Assembly: GCA_947455285.1 (NCBI GenBank)
Contig: CANGOK010000062.1
Span: 1-13,263, forward strand
Length of the DNA: 13,263 nucleotides
Reading direction: 5' to 3'
Origin: Beijerinckiaceae bacterium
GTDB lineage: Bacteria; Pseudomonadota; Alphaproteobacteria; Rhizobiales; Beijerinckiaceae
Shown here: positions 6,908 to 13,263 of the stretch, piece by piece
How positions within the stretch are numbered: the stretch's first letter is position 1
Layout of the letters: each line of letters opens with the position of its first letter
Program-made: the position numbers and the translations under genes
The notes under the pieces: generated by a model
Seen by the model: only the letters and a program-made list of their open reading frames with translations
The model's database searches: none
Told to the model about the DNA's origin: nothing

Positions 6908-8125
6908 TCACCCCATCTTGCGCACAGGAACCCGCTTGACCTCATGGGCCTGCAGGATGGGCAGCACGTCGCGTCCGAAGCGCCGGACCTGCTCAAGGAA
7001 CATCTTGTTGGGCATTGCGCCCAGATTCATGTTGATCAGCAGGTTATTCGAGCCTGCCGCTTCTGCGCGCGCGATCAGCTTTTCCGCGACCTCCTTCGGC
7101 TCGCCCCAGGCGAAGGCGCCCGATTCCAGATTGGCGTCGATGTCGCTCTGGTTCATGGCGCGGATCTTCATGCGATCCATGGCGGCGTGGGGAAGGTTCT
7201 CGGGCCTCACGTAATCGAAGGTCGAGCCCGCCTGATCCGGCCCCGGAGAGGGCGTCGACGCATTCGACGAGGGATTGGCTGAAGGCAGGCTGCCGTGGTG
7301 CCAGAGCGTTTGGTTGAAATAGAGGAAATAGGGCGAATATTCCTCGCGCGCCTGCGCCTTGGTTGGCGCCACATAAGCGTCGGTGAAGAAGCAGATGTGG
7401 TCGGGCGTGATCTGGTGGCCGTTATCCGCCAGACATTTCGCATAGTAGGAGACCACGTCCTCTACTACGCCCTGATGGGGCGAGGCGATGACCGCGTTGA
7501 AATTATGCTTGCCCGCGTATTCGATCGTCTCCTTCGATCCGCTGAAGGGCAGCCAGATCGAAGGATGGGGCTTCTGATAGGGCCGCGGCCAGATCGAGAT
7601 ATCCTTGTGCTTCCAGAACTTGCCCTCATAGGAGAAGAGGTTCTGGGTCCAGGCGCCCAGCACGACCTCCATGCCCTCTTCGAAACGCTCGCGCGATTCC
7701 GACATGGGCACGTTGTAGACGCGATATTCACGCGGCACGCCGCGCGCAAAGCCCGCCATGACGCGCCCGCGCGAAATGCAATCCACAACCGCCAGTTCTT
7801 CGGCGATGCGTAGCGGATTATGAAGCGGCAAGAGGTTGCCGAGCATAAGCAACTTGAGATTCTTGGTGCGCTGGGCGGCGAGCGCTGAGAACATGTTCGG
7901 CGAATTCATCAGGCCGTGGGGCGTGGTGTGATGCTCGTTGAGGCCAAGGCCGTCGAAGCCGAGCCGCTCCATCTCGTCCCAAACTTCGAAATGCTCCTCA
8001 TAGGTGCGCGCCGCCACTTCGGGGTCGAAATGCTCGCCGGGTAGCGGATAGGGCAGATAACGGTCGGGCTTGGCGAAGTCGAAGTGGCGGTCGTAGGCGA
8101 GAAGATCGAAAATGAAGACGCGCAT
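6908..8125 (-). CDS. LLM class flavin-dependent oxidoreductase (luciferase-like monooxygenase)
   Basis: This 405-residue member of the bacterial luciferase/alkanesulfonate monooxygenase superfamily uses reduced FMN (or F420 in some relatives) and O2 to oxidise a small organic substrate in the cytoplasm. Family features: start MRVFIFDLLAYDR; LGFDGLGLNEHHTTPHG at 55-71; LLPLHNPLRIAEELAVVDCISRGR at 98-121, then GFARGVPREY at 125-134; RFEEGMEVVLGAW at 147-159; and a C-terminal FAWGEPKEVAEKLIARAEAAG. The length is above the usual 330-370, partly because of a Ser/Pro/Asn-rich stretch at about 279-300. ATG 8125 was chosen because the in-frame extension to 8299 would cross the divergent promoter and the start of the GntR gene. 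GGGGGA lies about 10 bases upstream. No separate flavin reductase gene is next to it. It is divergent from the GntR gene, which probably controls it. Confidence 0.92.
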   Translation of the reverse strand: MRVFIFDLLAYDRHFDFAKPDRYLPYPLPGEHFDPEVAARTYEEHFEVWDEMERLGFDGLGLNEHHTTPHGLMNSPNMFSALAAQRTKNLKLLMLGNLLPLHNPLRIAEELAVVDCISRGRVMAGFARGVPREYRVYNVPMSESRERFEEGMEVVLGAWTQNLFSYEGKFWKHKDISIWPRPYQKPHPSIWLPFSGSKETIEYAGKHNFNAVIASPHQGVVEDVVSYYAKCLADNGHQITPDHICFFTDAYVAPTKAQAREEYSPYFLYFNQTLWHHGSLPSANPSSNASTPSPGPDQAGSTFDYVRPENLPHAAMDRMKIRAMNQSDIDANLESGAFAWGEPKEVAEKLIARAEAAGSNNLLINMNLGAMPNKMFLEQVRRFGRDVLPILQAHEVKRVPVRKMG

Positions 8126-8245
8126 AGCCGCCAATTCCCCCTGATGTCGCTGGTCAGCTCCAGCCAGCATTTGCGCGGAAGCTATGGCGCCTTTCCGAGC
8201 CTTGTCAACAAAGTGTATACTCTTTGAAATTTCGGATTGCGACCC
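8126..8245. promoter_or_regulatory. Divergent promoter region of LLM monooxygenase and GntR genes
   Basis: For the monooxygenase (minus strand) there is a consensus -35 TTGACA at 8208-8203 with a weak -10 CATAGC at 8186-8181 (16-base spacer). For the GntR gene (plus strand) TATACT at 8216-8221 is a good -10 with TTCCGA at 8193-8198 as a partial -35 (17-base spacer), leaving a short leader of about 20 bases. Both promoter cores crowd around the palindrome listed separately, so one bound dimer could influence both directions. Confidence 0.5.
8209..8226. promoter_or_regulatory. Candidate GntR operator, 18-base near-palindrome
   Basis: CAAAGTGTATACTCTTTG is an inverted repeat with a single mismatched pair, centred between 8217 and 8218 on a GTATAC core. 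It overlaps the proposed GntR -10 and abuts the -35 of the divergent monooxygenase. FCD-type GntR regulators commonly bind short palindromes with GT...AC halves between themselves and a target gene, so this is the natural site for autoregulation and control of the monooxygenase. Binding is inferred from position and symmetry only. Confidence 0.55.
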
Positions 8246-8962
8246 ATGGCCGACGTAACTCTGAACCAGCGCTGCAACAGCTACGATGTGCATCAGCACC
8301 TACGCCGCCTGATCATGACCGGGCGGCTCCCGCCGGGCGCCATCGTGTCTCAGGCAGGCCTTGCCCGCGACATTGGGGTGAGCCGCACGCCGGTGCGCGA
8401 GGCCATGCGCATGTTGCAGAACGAGGGGTTGCTGGAGGCAGAGCCCAACAATCGCGCCCGCGTGACCGGCTTCAGCGCCGGGGAGCTGGAAGCCACCTAT
8501 TTCGCCCGCATCCTGCAGGAATCAGCCGCCTTCGCGCTGGCCATACCCCAGATGAACTCGGAAAGTCTGGAGAAGGCGATCAGCGCCTTCGACGCCATGC
8601 AGCGCGCGGAGACCCGGGCCGACTTCGACCTCTGGGTGCTGGCCCACAGGGACTTTCACCGGCTGCTCGCAGCACCCGCCGGGCGCGAGATTGAGGCGCG
8701 CATCGTGAGCCTGCTTGAGCAGTCGACCCGCTTCCAACACATGCTCAACAGCACACGCGAGCCCAATTGGTGGATTCAGCGCGACGATGAACACGCCCGG
8801 CTTCTCGAGGCCTGCCGGAGCGGCGATGCTGCGGGCGGCGCCAAGTTGATGGCCCACCATCTGGCTCAATCCGCCCTGATGATCCTCGATGAGTTCGCCA
8901 ATGACGGCGTAAGTCGCGGAGCCTCCATTGCGCTCGCGCGGGATCTCATGATGCGGGGATGA
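8246..8962 (+). CDS. GntR family transcriptional regulator, FCD domain (FadR subfamily)
   Basis: This 238-residue DNA-binding regulator has an N-terminal winged helix-turn-helix at about 12-76, including LRRLIMTGRLPPGAIVSQAGLA and the recognition segment GVSRTPVREAMRMLQNEGLLE (44-64), the hallmark of GntR proteins. The C-terminal helical FCD ligand domain at about 80-215 has histidines in positions usual for the metal/ligand pocket: His138 in HRDFHRL, His183 in DDEHARLLEAC, and the His204-His205 pair in MAHHL. Such regulators sense small carboxylated metabolites; the ligand here is unknown. ATG 8246 is preferred to an in-frame TTG at 8237; no strong ribosome site precedes either, consistent with a short leader. 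The gene is divergent from the LLM monooxygenase and lies 62 bases ahead of the LVIVD-repeat gene on the same strand, so it may regulate either or both. Confidence 0.93.
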   Translation: MADVTLNQRCNSYDVHQHLRRLIMTGRLPPGAIVSQAGLARDIGVSRTPVREAMRMLQNEGLLEAEPNNRARVTGFSAGELEATYFARILQESAAFALAIPQMNSESLEKAISAFDAMQRAETRADFDLWVLAHRDFHRLLAAPAGREIEARIVSLLEQSTRFQHMLNSTREPNWWIQRDDEHARLLEACRSGDAAGGAKLMAHHLAQSALMILDEFANDGVSRGASIALARDLMMRG

Positions 8963-9024
8963 ACGCCCCATTTGCTTTCCGGCTCATTGCTGGGCATCCT
9001 CCATACAAACAGGGAGGAGACGAC

Positions 9025-10539
9025 ATGCTGAAGAAATACGCGCCTTTGCTCGGAATAGGCGCGCTCTTGTGGGCCGGCGCGGTCGCTGCGCAAGGCATCG
9101 CGCCAGCGGTCCCCAATGTCGCCGTTCCCGCAAATGTGGATGTCTTCAACCTCGATCTGGATGGGATCAAGAAATACTCGACCTCCCAGAATTTCGAAGT
9201 TCTCGGCCACTCCTATCTCAAGATCCCCGACCGCACCCCATGGGCCAAGGCCGAAGGACGGCCCGGAACCGAAGTCGGCTCTGGCTTCAACACCGTGCGG
9301 GTCTATGACGGCGTCGCCTATATGGCGGGCTATAATTACCCTGGCACCATCTTCGGCGTCGCCATCGCCGATGTGCGCGATCCCGCCAACATCAAGCCGC
9401 TGAGCTTCATCCCCTGCAATCCCGGCGCGCGTTGCACCTATTTGCGCGTCAACCCCGACAAGAAGGTTCTCGTCTTCGGCCACGACAGCGACAGGGACAA
9501 TCCCAACAAGCTGAAGGCGGGCGAGCAGGCGAAGATCGGCTGGTCTTTTTATGACGTGTCCGACCCCGCCAAGCCCAAAGAGATCGCCTTCGTCCCCGCC
9601 TCGCCCGGCGGCAAGACGCATGGCATGGATATCGACGGGAACTATCTCTACGGCTGCGGCACCTTCTCCTCCGATCTCAATCGCGAGGCGTTGCAGATCG
9701 TCGATTACAGTGACCTGAAGAACATCAGACAGGTCGCAACATGGCATGTCACTGGCCAGCTCAAGGGCGAGCAATTTGCGCCGATGAATCGCGCGGGGCC
9801 CGACGGCAAGCAGCAACTCATCCAGTGCCACGAGATCGTTCATTACAATGATCGGCTCTATCTGGGCTGGCGTGATGCGGGCATGATCATTCTGGATGTG
9901 AAGGATCGCACCAAGCCTCGCGAACTCACCTCCTTCGATTATGTGCCCCCCTTCCACGGCGGCTTTCTCGGCGCCGCCCATACGTCCATGCCAGTCGTGA
10001 CCAAGCTCGGCGAAGACCCTGACATCGTGGTGCATACGGATGAGATCTTCGATTGCCCGCAAGGCTTCGGGCGCATCCTCGATGTGTCGGACATGAAGAG
10101 CCCTGATGTGGTGAAAGGCGCCCGCCCCGCCAATGTCCAGTTGCTCTCGACATTCAGAGCCGAACATCTCTCCGACAAGTTCGATCCTGTGAAGAAGGAG
10201 TTTGTCTGCGAAGCGGATGGCGGCCCCAACGGAACCCTTTCCAACTCCACTCACTTGCCCTTCCCCGACCGACGTTCGCCAAGCCTCGTCTATGTGACAT
10301 GGTATGACGAAGGCGTGCGCGTGATGGACATCAGCAACCCCGCGGCGCCGCGCTTCATCGGCCACTATCTGTCGCCGCGCTTCGCTTCGCCCGGCCGCAA
10401 GGATCGACATACGCGCGAGATCTGGCAGGATCCGAAAACCGATCTGCTTTACATCACCGACGGCAATGGCGGGGGCCTGACGGTGCTGCGCTACACTGGC
10501 CCCATTCCCGCCAACGCGCCGCTGCCCGGAGCCCGTTGA
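9025..10539 (+). CDS. Exported LVIVD-repeat beta-propeller protein
   Basis: This 504-residue secreted protein has a signal peptide at 1-22 (MLKK, hydrophobic core, AVAA/QG). The mature part carries at least six copies of an LVIVD-type repeat, core (I/V)xD(V/I)xDPxxP followed by a short beta segment: IADVRDPANIKP (114-125), FYDVSDPAKPKE (175-186), IVDYSDLKNIRQ (225-236), ILDVKDRTKPRE (289-300), ILDVSDMKSPDV (351-362) and VMDISNPAAPRF (433-444). Such repeats fold as propeller blades. Six cysteines (131, 137, 211, 268, 344, 395), two of them in CNPGARC, suggest periplasmic disulfides or metal ligation. ATG 9025 was chosen for its AGGGAGGAG ribosome site and signal peptide; an in-frame ATG at 8959 would bury the signal. 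The oxidase gene follows 4 bases after the stop, so the products very likely act together. No catalytic residue set is recognised. Confidence 0.85.
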   Translation: MLKKYAPLLGIGALLWAGAVAAQGIAPAVPNVAVPANVDVFNLDLDGIKKYSTSQNFEVLGHSYLKIPDRTPWAKAEGRPGTEVGSGFNTVRVYDGVAYMAGYNYPGTIFGVAIADVRDPANIKPLSFIPCNPGARCTYLRVNPDKKVLVFGHDSDRDNPNKLKAGEQAKIGWSFYDVSDPAKPKEIAFVPASPGGKTHGMDIDGNYLYGCGTFSSDLNREALQIVDYSDLKNIRQVATWHVTGQLKGEQFAPMNRAGPDGKQQLIQCHEIVHYNDRLYLGWRDAGMIILDVKDRTKPRELTSFDYVPPFHGGFLGAAHTSMPVVTKLGEDPDIVVHTDEIFDCPQGFGRILDVSDMKSPDVVKGARPANVQLLSTFRAEHLSDKFDPVKKEFVCEADGGPNGTLSNSTHLPFPDRRSPSLVYVTWYDEGVRVMDISNPAAPRFIGHYLSPRFASPGRKDRHTREIWQDPKTDLLYITDGNGGGLTVLRYTGPIPANAPLPGAR

Positions 10540-10543
10540 AGCG

Positions 10544-12571
10544 ATGCGCCTTGTCGGTCTCTCGCTACTGGCCGCGCTTCTTATGAGCGGAGCCTCACGG
10601 GCGGATGATCCAATCCGCCCTGAAGACATGCCGCGCACGAGCCGCTACGCCTCCACACATTCCTATTTGCGTGGAGGCGAGGCGGAGCGGCTGGGGCTTG
10701 AGGCGCAAAACGCCCGCATTCAAGGGGCCGAAGATTCCGCCGTAGAGCTCGGCCCCGAGATCGACGCGCAGGGCAATTACACGCAGGTGCATTTCCGGCT
10801 CGAAATCGCCGAGGTGCAGGAAGAGGTCTATCCCGGCGAATTCGTCACCTTCTGGGTCTATGCTCCGCTTGGCCGCAGCATGAGTTCTCCCGCGCGCCTG
10901 CCGAGCCCCACCCTGCGGGTCCAGGAGGGCGATCGGGTCAAGGTGACGCTCTACAACACTCATTATCTGCCCCATACGATCCACTTCCACGGGCTGCCGC
11001 AGTCATGGGACATGGATGGCATGCCGGGCATGCCGCATCCCGAGGTCATGCCGGGTGAAAACTTCACTTATGAATTCACCGCCAAAGCCGCGGGCACCTA
11101 TTGGTACCACTGCCATGTGCAGGAAGACGTGCATGTTCCCATGGGCCTCGCGGGCATGTTCATCGTCGAGCCGCGCAGGCCCAACAATCACTTTGCGCGG
11201 ATGACGCCCGGCGCCGGACGCATCGACGTTCCCGCCAAAGGAACGGCTGAGGCCTATCAGGGCGAATATTCGCTGGTCTATATGGATGTCGATACGAGGC
11301 TGCACCGCATCCCCGCGCTCACCAATGACGTGCGGGAAATCGAGCGCCGCATGCATCGCGACTATGATGTGGGCCAACGCAGGCCCGATGTCTTCCTGCT
11401 AAACGGCCGCTCTTTCCCTTACACGCTGCGCGACAGTCCGATCCTCGTGAAACCCGACGAGCAGGTCAAACTGCGCATCCTCAATGTCGGCGGCCATACG
11501 GTTCATTTTCATCCGCATGGCCATCGTCCGCTGCTCACCGATCTTGATGGTTCTCCCCTCAATGATGCGCAGCGGATCAGGCGTGACGTTTTTGACGTCG
11601 GGCCGGGCCAGCGGATCGATCTTGCGATGAGCACAAAGACCGATGGCGTAGAGGCGTCCGGGCCCGGCATGTGGATGGTCCATGACCACAGTCTCGGCGT
11701 CTCCACCAATCGGGGCATAGGCCCCGGCGGCGCCTCGACGGAAATCCGTTATGAGGGTTTCGATAACGCAATGAGCATGGCGAACCATGAGTCCCACGCG
11801 CGCTATTTCGACCCGGCCTATTATCGTGGCGAGCGCCCTGTCTTTGGTCCCGATCAGGACGATGCGGCGCCCATCGCCCCCCGCCCCGAACTAAACTATC
11901 CGACCCGCGCCGTCCTAAGCACGCCCCCTCGCCTCGACATCATCGAAACCGAACGGCATCAGACCATCGCCACCGCCTGTGCGACAAAGGCGAGGGGCGT
12001 ACGACAGATTCATCTCAAGGCGGGACGCGCCTATGCCGGGCCGGGCGAGGCCTATGGATTTGAGCCGCGCCAGTTGAATGTCGGCCGCTGCGAAGAAATC
12101 GAACTCGTGCTCGAAAACGAAGACGACATCCGCCATGACTTCATGATCGCGGGCCTCAGCCCGATGTTCAGTCTCAACTTCGTTGGCCCCGGCGCGCGAT
12201 CATCGCGCTTCATCTCGCCTGACAACGATGTGACCCTTTTCTTCCACTGCCATGTCTCAGCCCATGACAAGGTCGGCATGACCGGGCAGATCGTGGTGGG
12301 CCGCGGCGGCGATGCAGAGCCGCAGGCGCGGATCATCAAGGCTCAGGCGACTTCTGCTGTCGAGGGCGTCGGCGTCGTGATCGCAACCATACCGCGATCT
12401 AATCGGTTGATTGTCGATCACGAAGAGATAAAGGGCTTCATGGCGGCGATGGAGATGAGCTATCCCGTCGTCGACCCAAAATTGCTCGACGGCCTTCAGG
12501 CCGGCGACAAGATCGCTTTCACCATCGACCGCTCCAACAACAGGATCACCGCGATCAGGCCCCTGCGGTGA
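10544..12571 (+). CDS. Exported multicopper oxidase with extra cupredoxin and C-terminal CusF-like domain
   Basis: This 675-residue periplasmic protein has a signal peptide at 1-20. Domain 1 (about 85-210) has copper ligands in HTIHFHG (His144, His147, His149) and HCHVQEDVHVPM (His189, Cys190, His191, His197, Met200), including an apparent type 1 site. Domain 2 (about 280-400) has HTVHFHPHGH (318-327) and HDH (380-382), trinuclear-type ligands but no type 1 Cys. Domain 3 (about 485-587) has RHDF (His531) and HCHVSAHDKVGM (His568, Cys569, His570, His574, Met579), a second type 1-like site. Domain 4 (about 605-675) resembles CusF, with DHEEIKGFMAAMEM giving His626, Met633, Met636 and Met638. 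Known relatives oxidise phenols, metals, nitrite or Cu(I); the substrate here is not evident. Translation probably couples to the LVIVD gene, whose stop is 4 bases upstream. The 3' end overlaps the convergent peroxidase gene by 17 bases. Domain boundaries are by eye. Confidence 0.9.
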   Translation: MRLVGLSLLAALLMSGASRADDPIRPEDMPRTSRYASTHSYLRGGEAERLGLEAQNARIQGAEDSAVELGPEIDAQGNYTQVHFRLEIAEVQEEVYPGEFVTFWVYAPLGRSMSSPARLPSPTLRVQEGDRVKVTLYNTHYLPHTIHFHGLPQSWDMDGMPGMPHPEVMPGENFTYEFTAKAAGTYWYHCHVQEDVHVPMGLAGMFIVEPRRPNNHFARMTPGAGRIDVPAKGTAEAYQGEYSLVYMDVDTRLHRIPALTNDVREIERRMHRDYDVGQRRPDVFLLNGRSFPYTLRDSPILVKPDEQVKLRILNVGGHTVHFHPHGHRPLLTDLDGSPLNDAQRIRRDVFDVGPGQRIDLAMSTKTDGVEASGPGMWMVHDHSLGVSTNRGIGPGGASTEIRYEGFDNAMSMANHESHARYFDPAYYRGERPVFGPDQDDAAPIAPRPELNYPTRAVLSTPPRLDIIETERHQTIATACATKARGVRQIHLKAGRAYAGPGEAYGFEPRQLNVGRCEEIELVLENEDDIRHDFMIAGLSPMFSLNFVGPGARSSRFISPDNDVTLFFHCHVSAHDKVGMTGQIVVGRGGDAEPQARIIKAQATSAVEGVGVVIATIPRSNRLIVDHEEIKGFMAAMEMSYPVVDPKLLDGLQAGDKIAFTIDRSNNRITAIRPLR

Positions 12572-13046
12572 GCAGGGCCTCAATGTCGCGCTTCAGGCTC
12601 GCGGGCGTGGTCGTGGGCGCATAACGCTCCACCACCCTGCCCTGCTGATCGACGAGGAACTTGGTGAAGTTCCACTTGATCGCTTCGGTGCCGAGCAGCC
12701 CTGACTTCTCGCCTTTCAAAAACGCAAAGACTGGATGGGCGCCAGCGCCATTGACGTCGACCTTGGCGAACATGGGAAAGGTGACATTGTATTTCAGTGA
12801 GCAGAAATTCTGAATCTCCTGCTCATCGCCCGGCTCCTGCGCGCCGAACTGATTGCAGGGGAAGCCGAGCACCGCGAAGCCGCGCGGCGACAACTCCTCA
12901 TGAAGCTTTTGCAGACCCTCATATTGCGGAGTGAAACCGCATTGGCTGGCGGTGTTGACGATCAGAAGAACCTTGCCGCGAAAATCGGACAGAGGCACGT
13001 CATCGCCTGAAATGGCCTTCGCCGAGAAATCGTAAATCGTGGTCAT
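12555..13046 (-). CDS. Glutathione peroxidase (Cys type, probably thioredoxin-dependent)
   Basis: This 163-residue cytoplasmic thiol peroxidase reduces H2O2 and organic hydroperoxides. The family signature NTASQCGFTPQY is at 31-42 with Cys36 in place of selenocysteine. Gln70 (in CNQFGAQEPG) and Trp125-Asn126 (in KWNFTKF) complete the usual catalytic tetrad. Cys64 and Cys82 match the two further conserved cysteines of non-seleno enzymes, and Cys82 is where the resolving Cys of thioredoxin-dependent members sits, so thioredoxin rather than glutathione is the likely reductant. Length is normal. The ATG at 13046 has AAGGAG about 7 bases upstream, partly formed by the stop of the AzlD-like gene only 10 bases before, so the two are co-transcribed. 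Its 3' end overlaps the multicopper oxidase tail by 17 bases. Confidence 0.95.
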   Translation of the reverse strand: MTTIYDFSAKAISGDDVPLSDFRGKVLLIVNTASQCGFTPQYEGLQKLHEELSPRGFAVLGFPCNQFGAQEPGDEQEIQNFCSLKYNVTFPMFAKVDVNGAGAHPVFAFLKGEKSGLLGTEAIKWNFTKFLVDQQGRVVERYAPTTTPASLKRDIEALLTAGA

Positions 13047-13056
13047 GCCGCGCTCC

Positions 13057-13263
13057 TTAATTCGTCCAGTAACCAGCCGCGACGATCGCCGCCTCGCCTG
13101 CCACGATGGCGGCGAAAAGCGAACGACGTATCGCGAAGAAAGCGATCATCCCAACCGCCAGCGGCCCCACTCGCCCCCAGAGCGGCAAGGTCGCCAGCGC
13201 GCCATTGGGCGATAGCAGAAGCTTGCCCACTACGCCCGCGAGCAAGGCGGTCGCCACAGCGCG
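13057..13263 (-). CDS. AzlD-like branched-chain amino acid transport protein, 5' end cut by window edge
   Basis: Only the C-terminal 68 codons are inside the window; the frame stays open to base 13263, so the in-frame GTG at 13257 is probably internal. The sequence is almost wholly hydrophobic with helices around TALLAGVVGKLLL, VGPLAVGMIAFFAI and LFAAIVAGEAAIVAAGYW, with an RRS turn between the last two. This resembles the C-terminal half of AzlD, the small (about 100-110 residue) partner of AzlC in branched-chain amino acid efflux; an azlC gene would be expected just beyond the right edge. The stop lies 10 bases before the glutathione peroxidase start, so they share a transcript. Assignment rests on hydrophobic pattern and partial similarity, so other small membrane proteins cannot be excluded. 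Confidence 0.65.
   Translation of the reverse strand, partial: RAVATALLAGVVGKLLLSPNGALATLPLWGRVGPLAVGMIAFFAIRRSLFAAIVAGEAAIVAAGYWTN

Noticed and set aside
8126..8299. Longer N-terminus for the flavin monooxygenase, starting at 8299
   Set aside because: The extra 58 residues cross the divergent promoter, the palindrome and the start of the GntR gene, and do not resemble the family; ATG 8125 gives the standard MRVFIFDLL start.
8866..10638. Long minus-strand open frame of about 590 codons antisense to the LVIVD gene
   Set aside because: It is a codon-bias shadow: the plus-strand frame has a signal peptide, a strong ribosome site and clear repeats, while the antisense product shows no recognisable family.
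1..13263. Mobile element, CRISPR or RNA gene
   Set aside because: I found no transposase or integrase product, no regularly spaced repeats, no terminal inverted repeats and no tRNA-like clover-leaf in either strand.

Overview
The window is a GC-rich (about 60% or more by eye), densely coded stretch with strong GC bias at third codon positions. It looks like a chromosomal catabolic or accessory region of an alphaproteobacterium, plausibly of the order Hyphomicrobiales. This is inferred from protein style and gene repertoire (VanA/VanB-like oxygenase, COG3146 protein, FCD-type GntR, DUF4337); no rRNA or other taxonomic marker is present. I see no tRNA, rRNA, CRISPR array, insertion sequence or integrase. 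No gene-free gap exceeds about 170 bases.

Layout, left to right. (1) Minus strand, 1-1949: a two-component Rieske non-heme iron oxygenase of the vanillate O-demethylase type. The oxygenase is upstream and its FMN/[2Fe-2S] reductase downstream; the reductase is cut by the left edge. (2) A 169-base divergent control region with inverted repeats. (3) Plus strand, 2119-6122: an MFS transporter whose 5' end contains a seven-C run and two competing start frames, a COG3146/DUF482 GNAT-like protein, an orphan periplasmic solute-binding protein, and a HIT-family protein. These probably form one or two transcription units. (4) Minus strand, 6168-8125: a DUF4337 membrane protein and a luciferase-like flavin monooxygenase (LLM). 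(5) A 120-base divergent region with an 18-base near-palindrome. (6) Plus strand, 8246-12571: a GntR/FCD regulator, then a tightly spaced pair coding for an exported LVIVD-repeat beta-propeller and an exported multicopper oxidase. (7) Minus strand, 12555 to the right edge: a glutathione peroxidase downstream of an AzlD-like membrane protein cut by the edge.

How the parts may work together. Left block: uptake (MFS, solute-binding protein) plus oxidative attack (Rieske oxygenase and reductase) suggests use of an aromatic or O-methylated compound; the substrate cannot be read from sequence. Middle: the GntR protein probably controls the divergent LLM monooxygenase, and possibly itself, through the palindrome at 8209-8226. 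Right block: the most unusual locus is the propeller/oxidase pair. The oxidase appears to combine a two-domain multicopper core having type 1 copper ligands only in its first domain, a third cupredoxin domain with its own apparent type 1 site, and a C-terminal CusF-like copper-binding domain. With the exported propeller next to it, this looks like a periplasmic copper-dependent oxidase module of undefined substrate.
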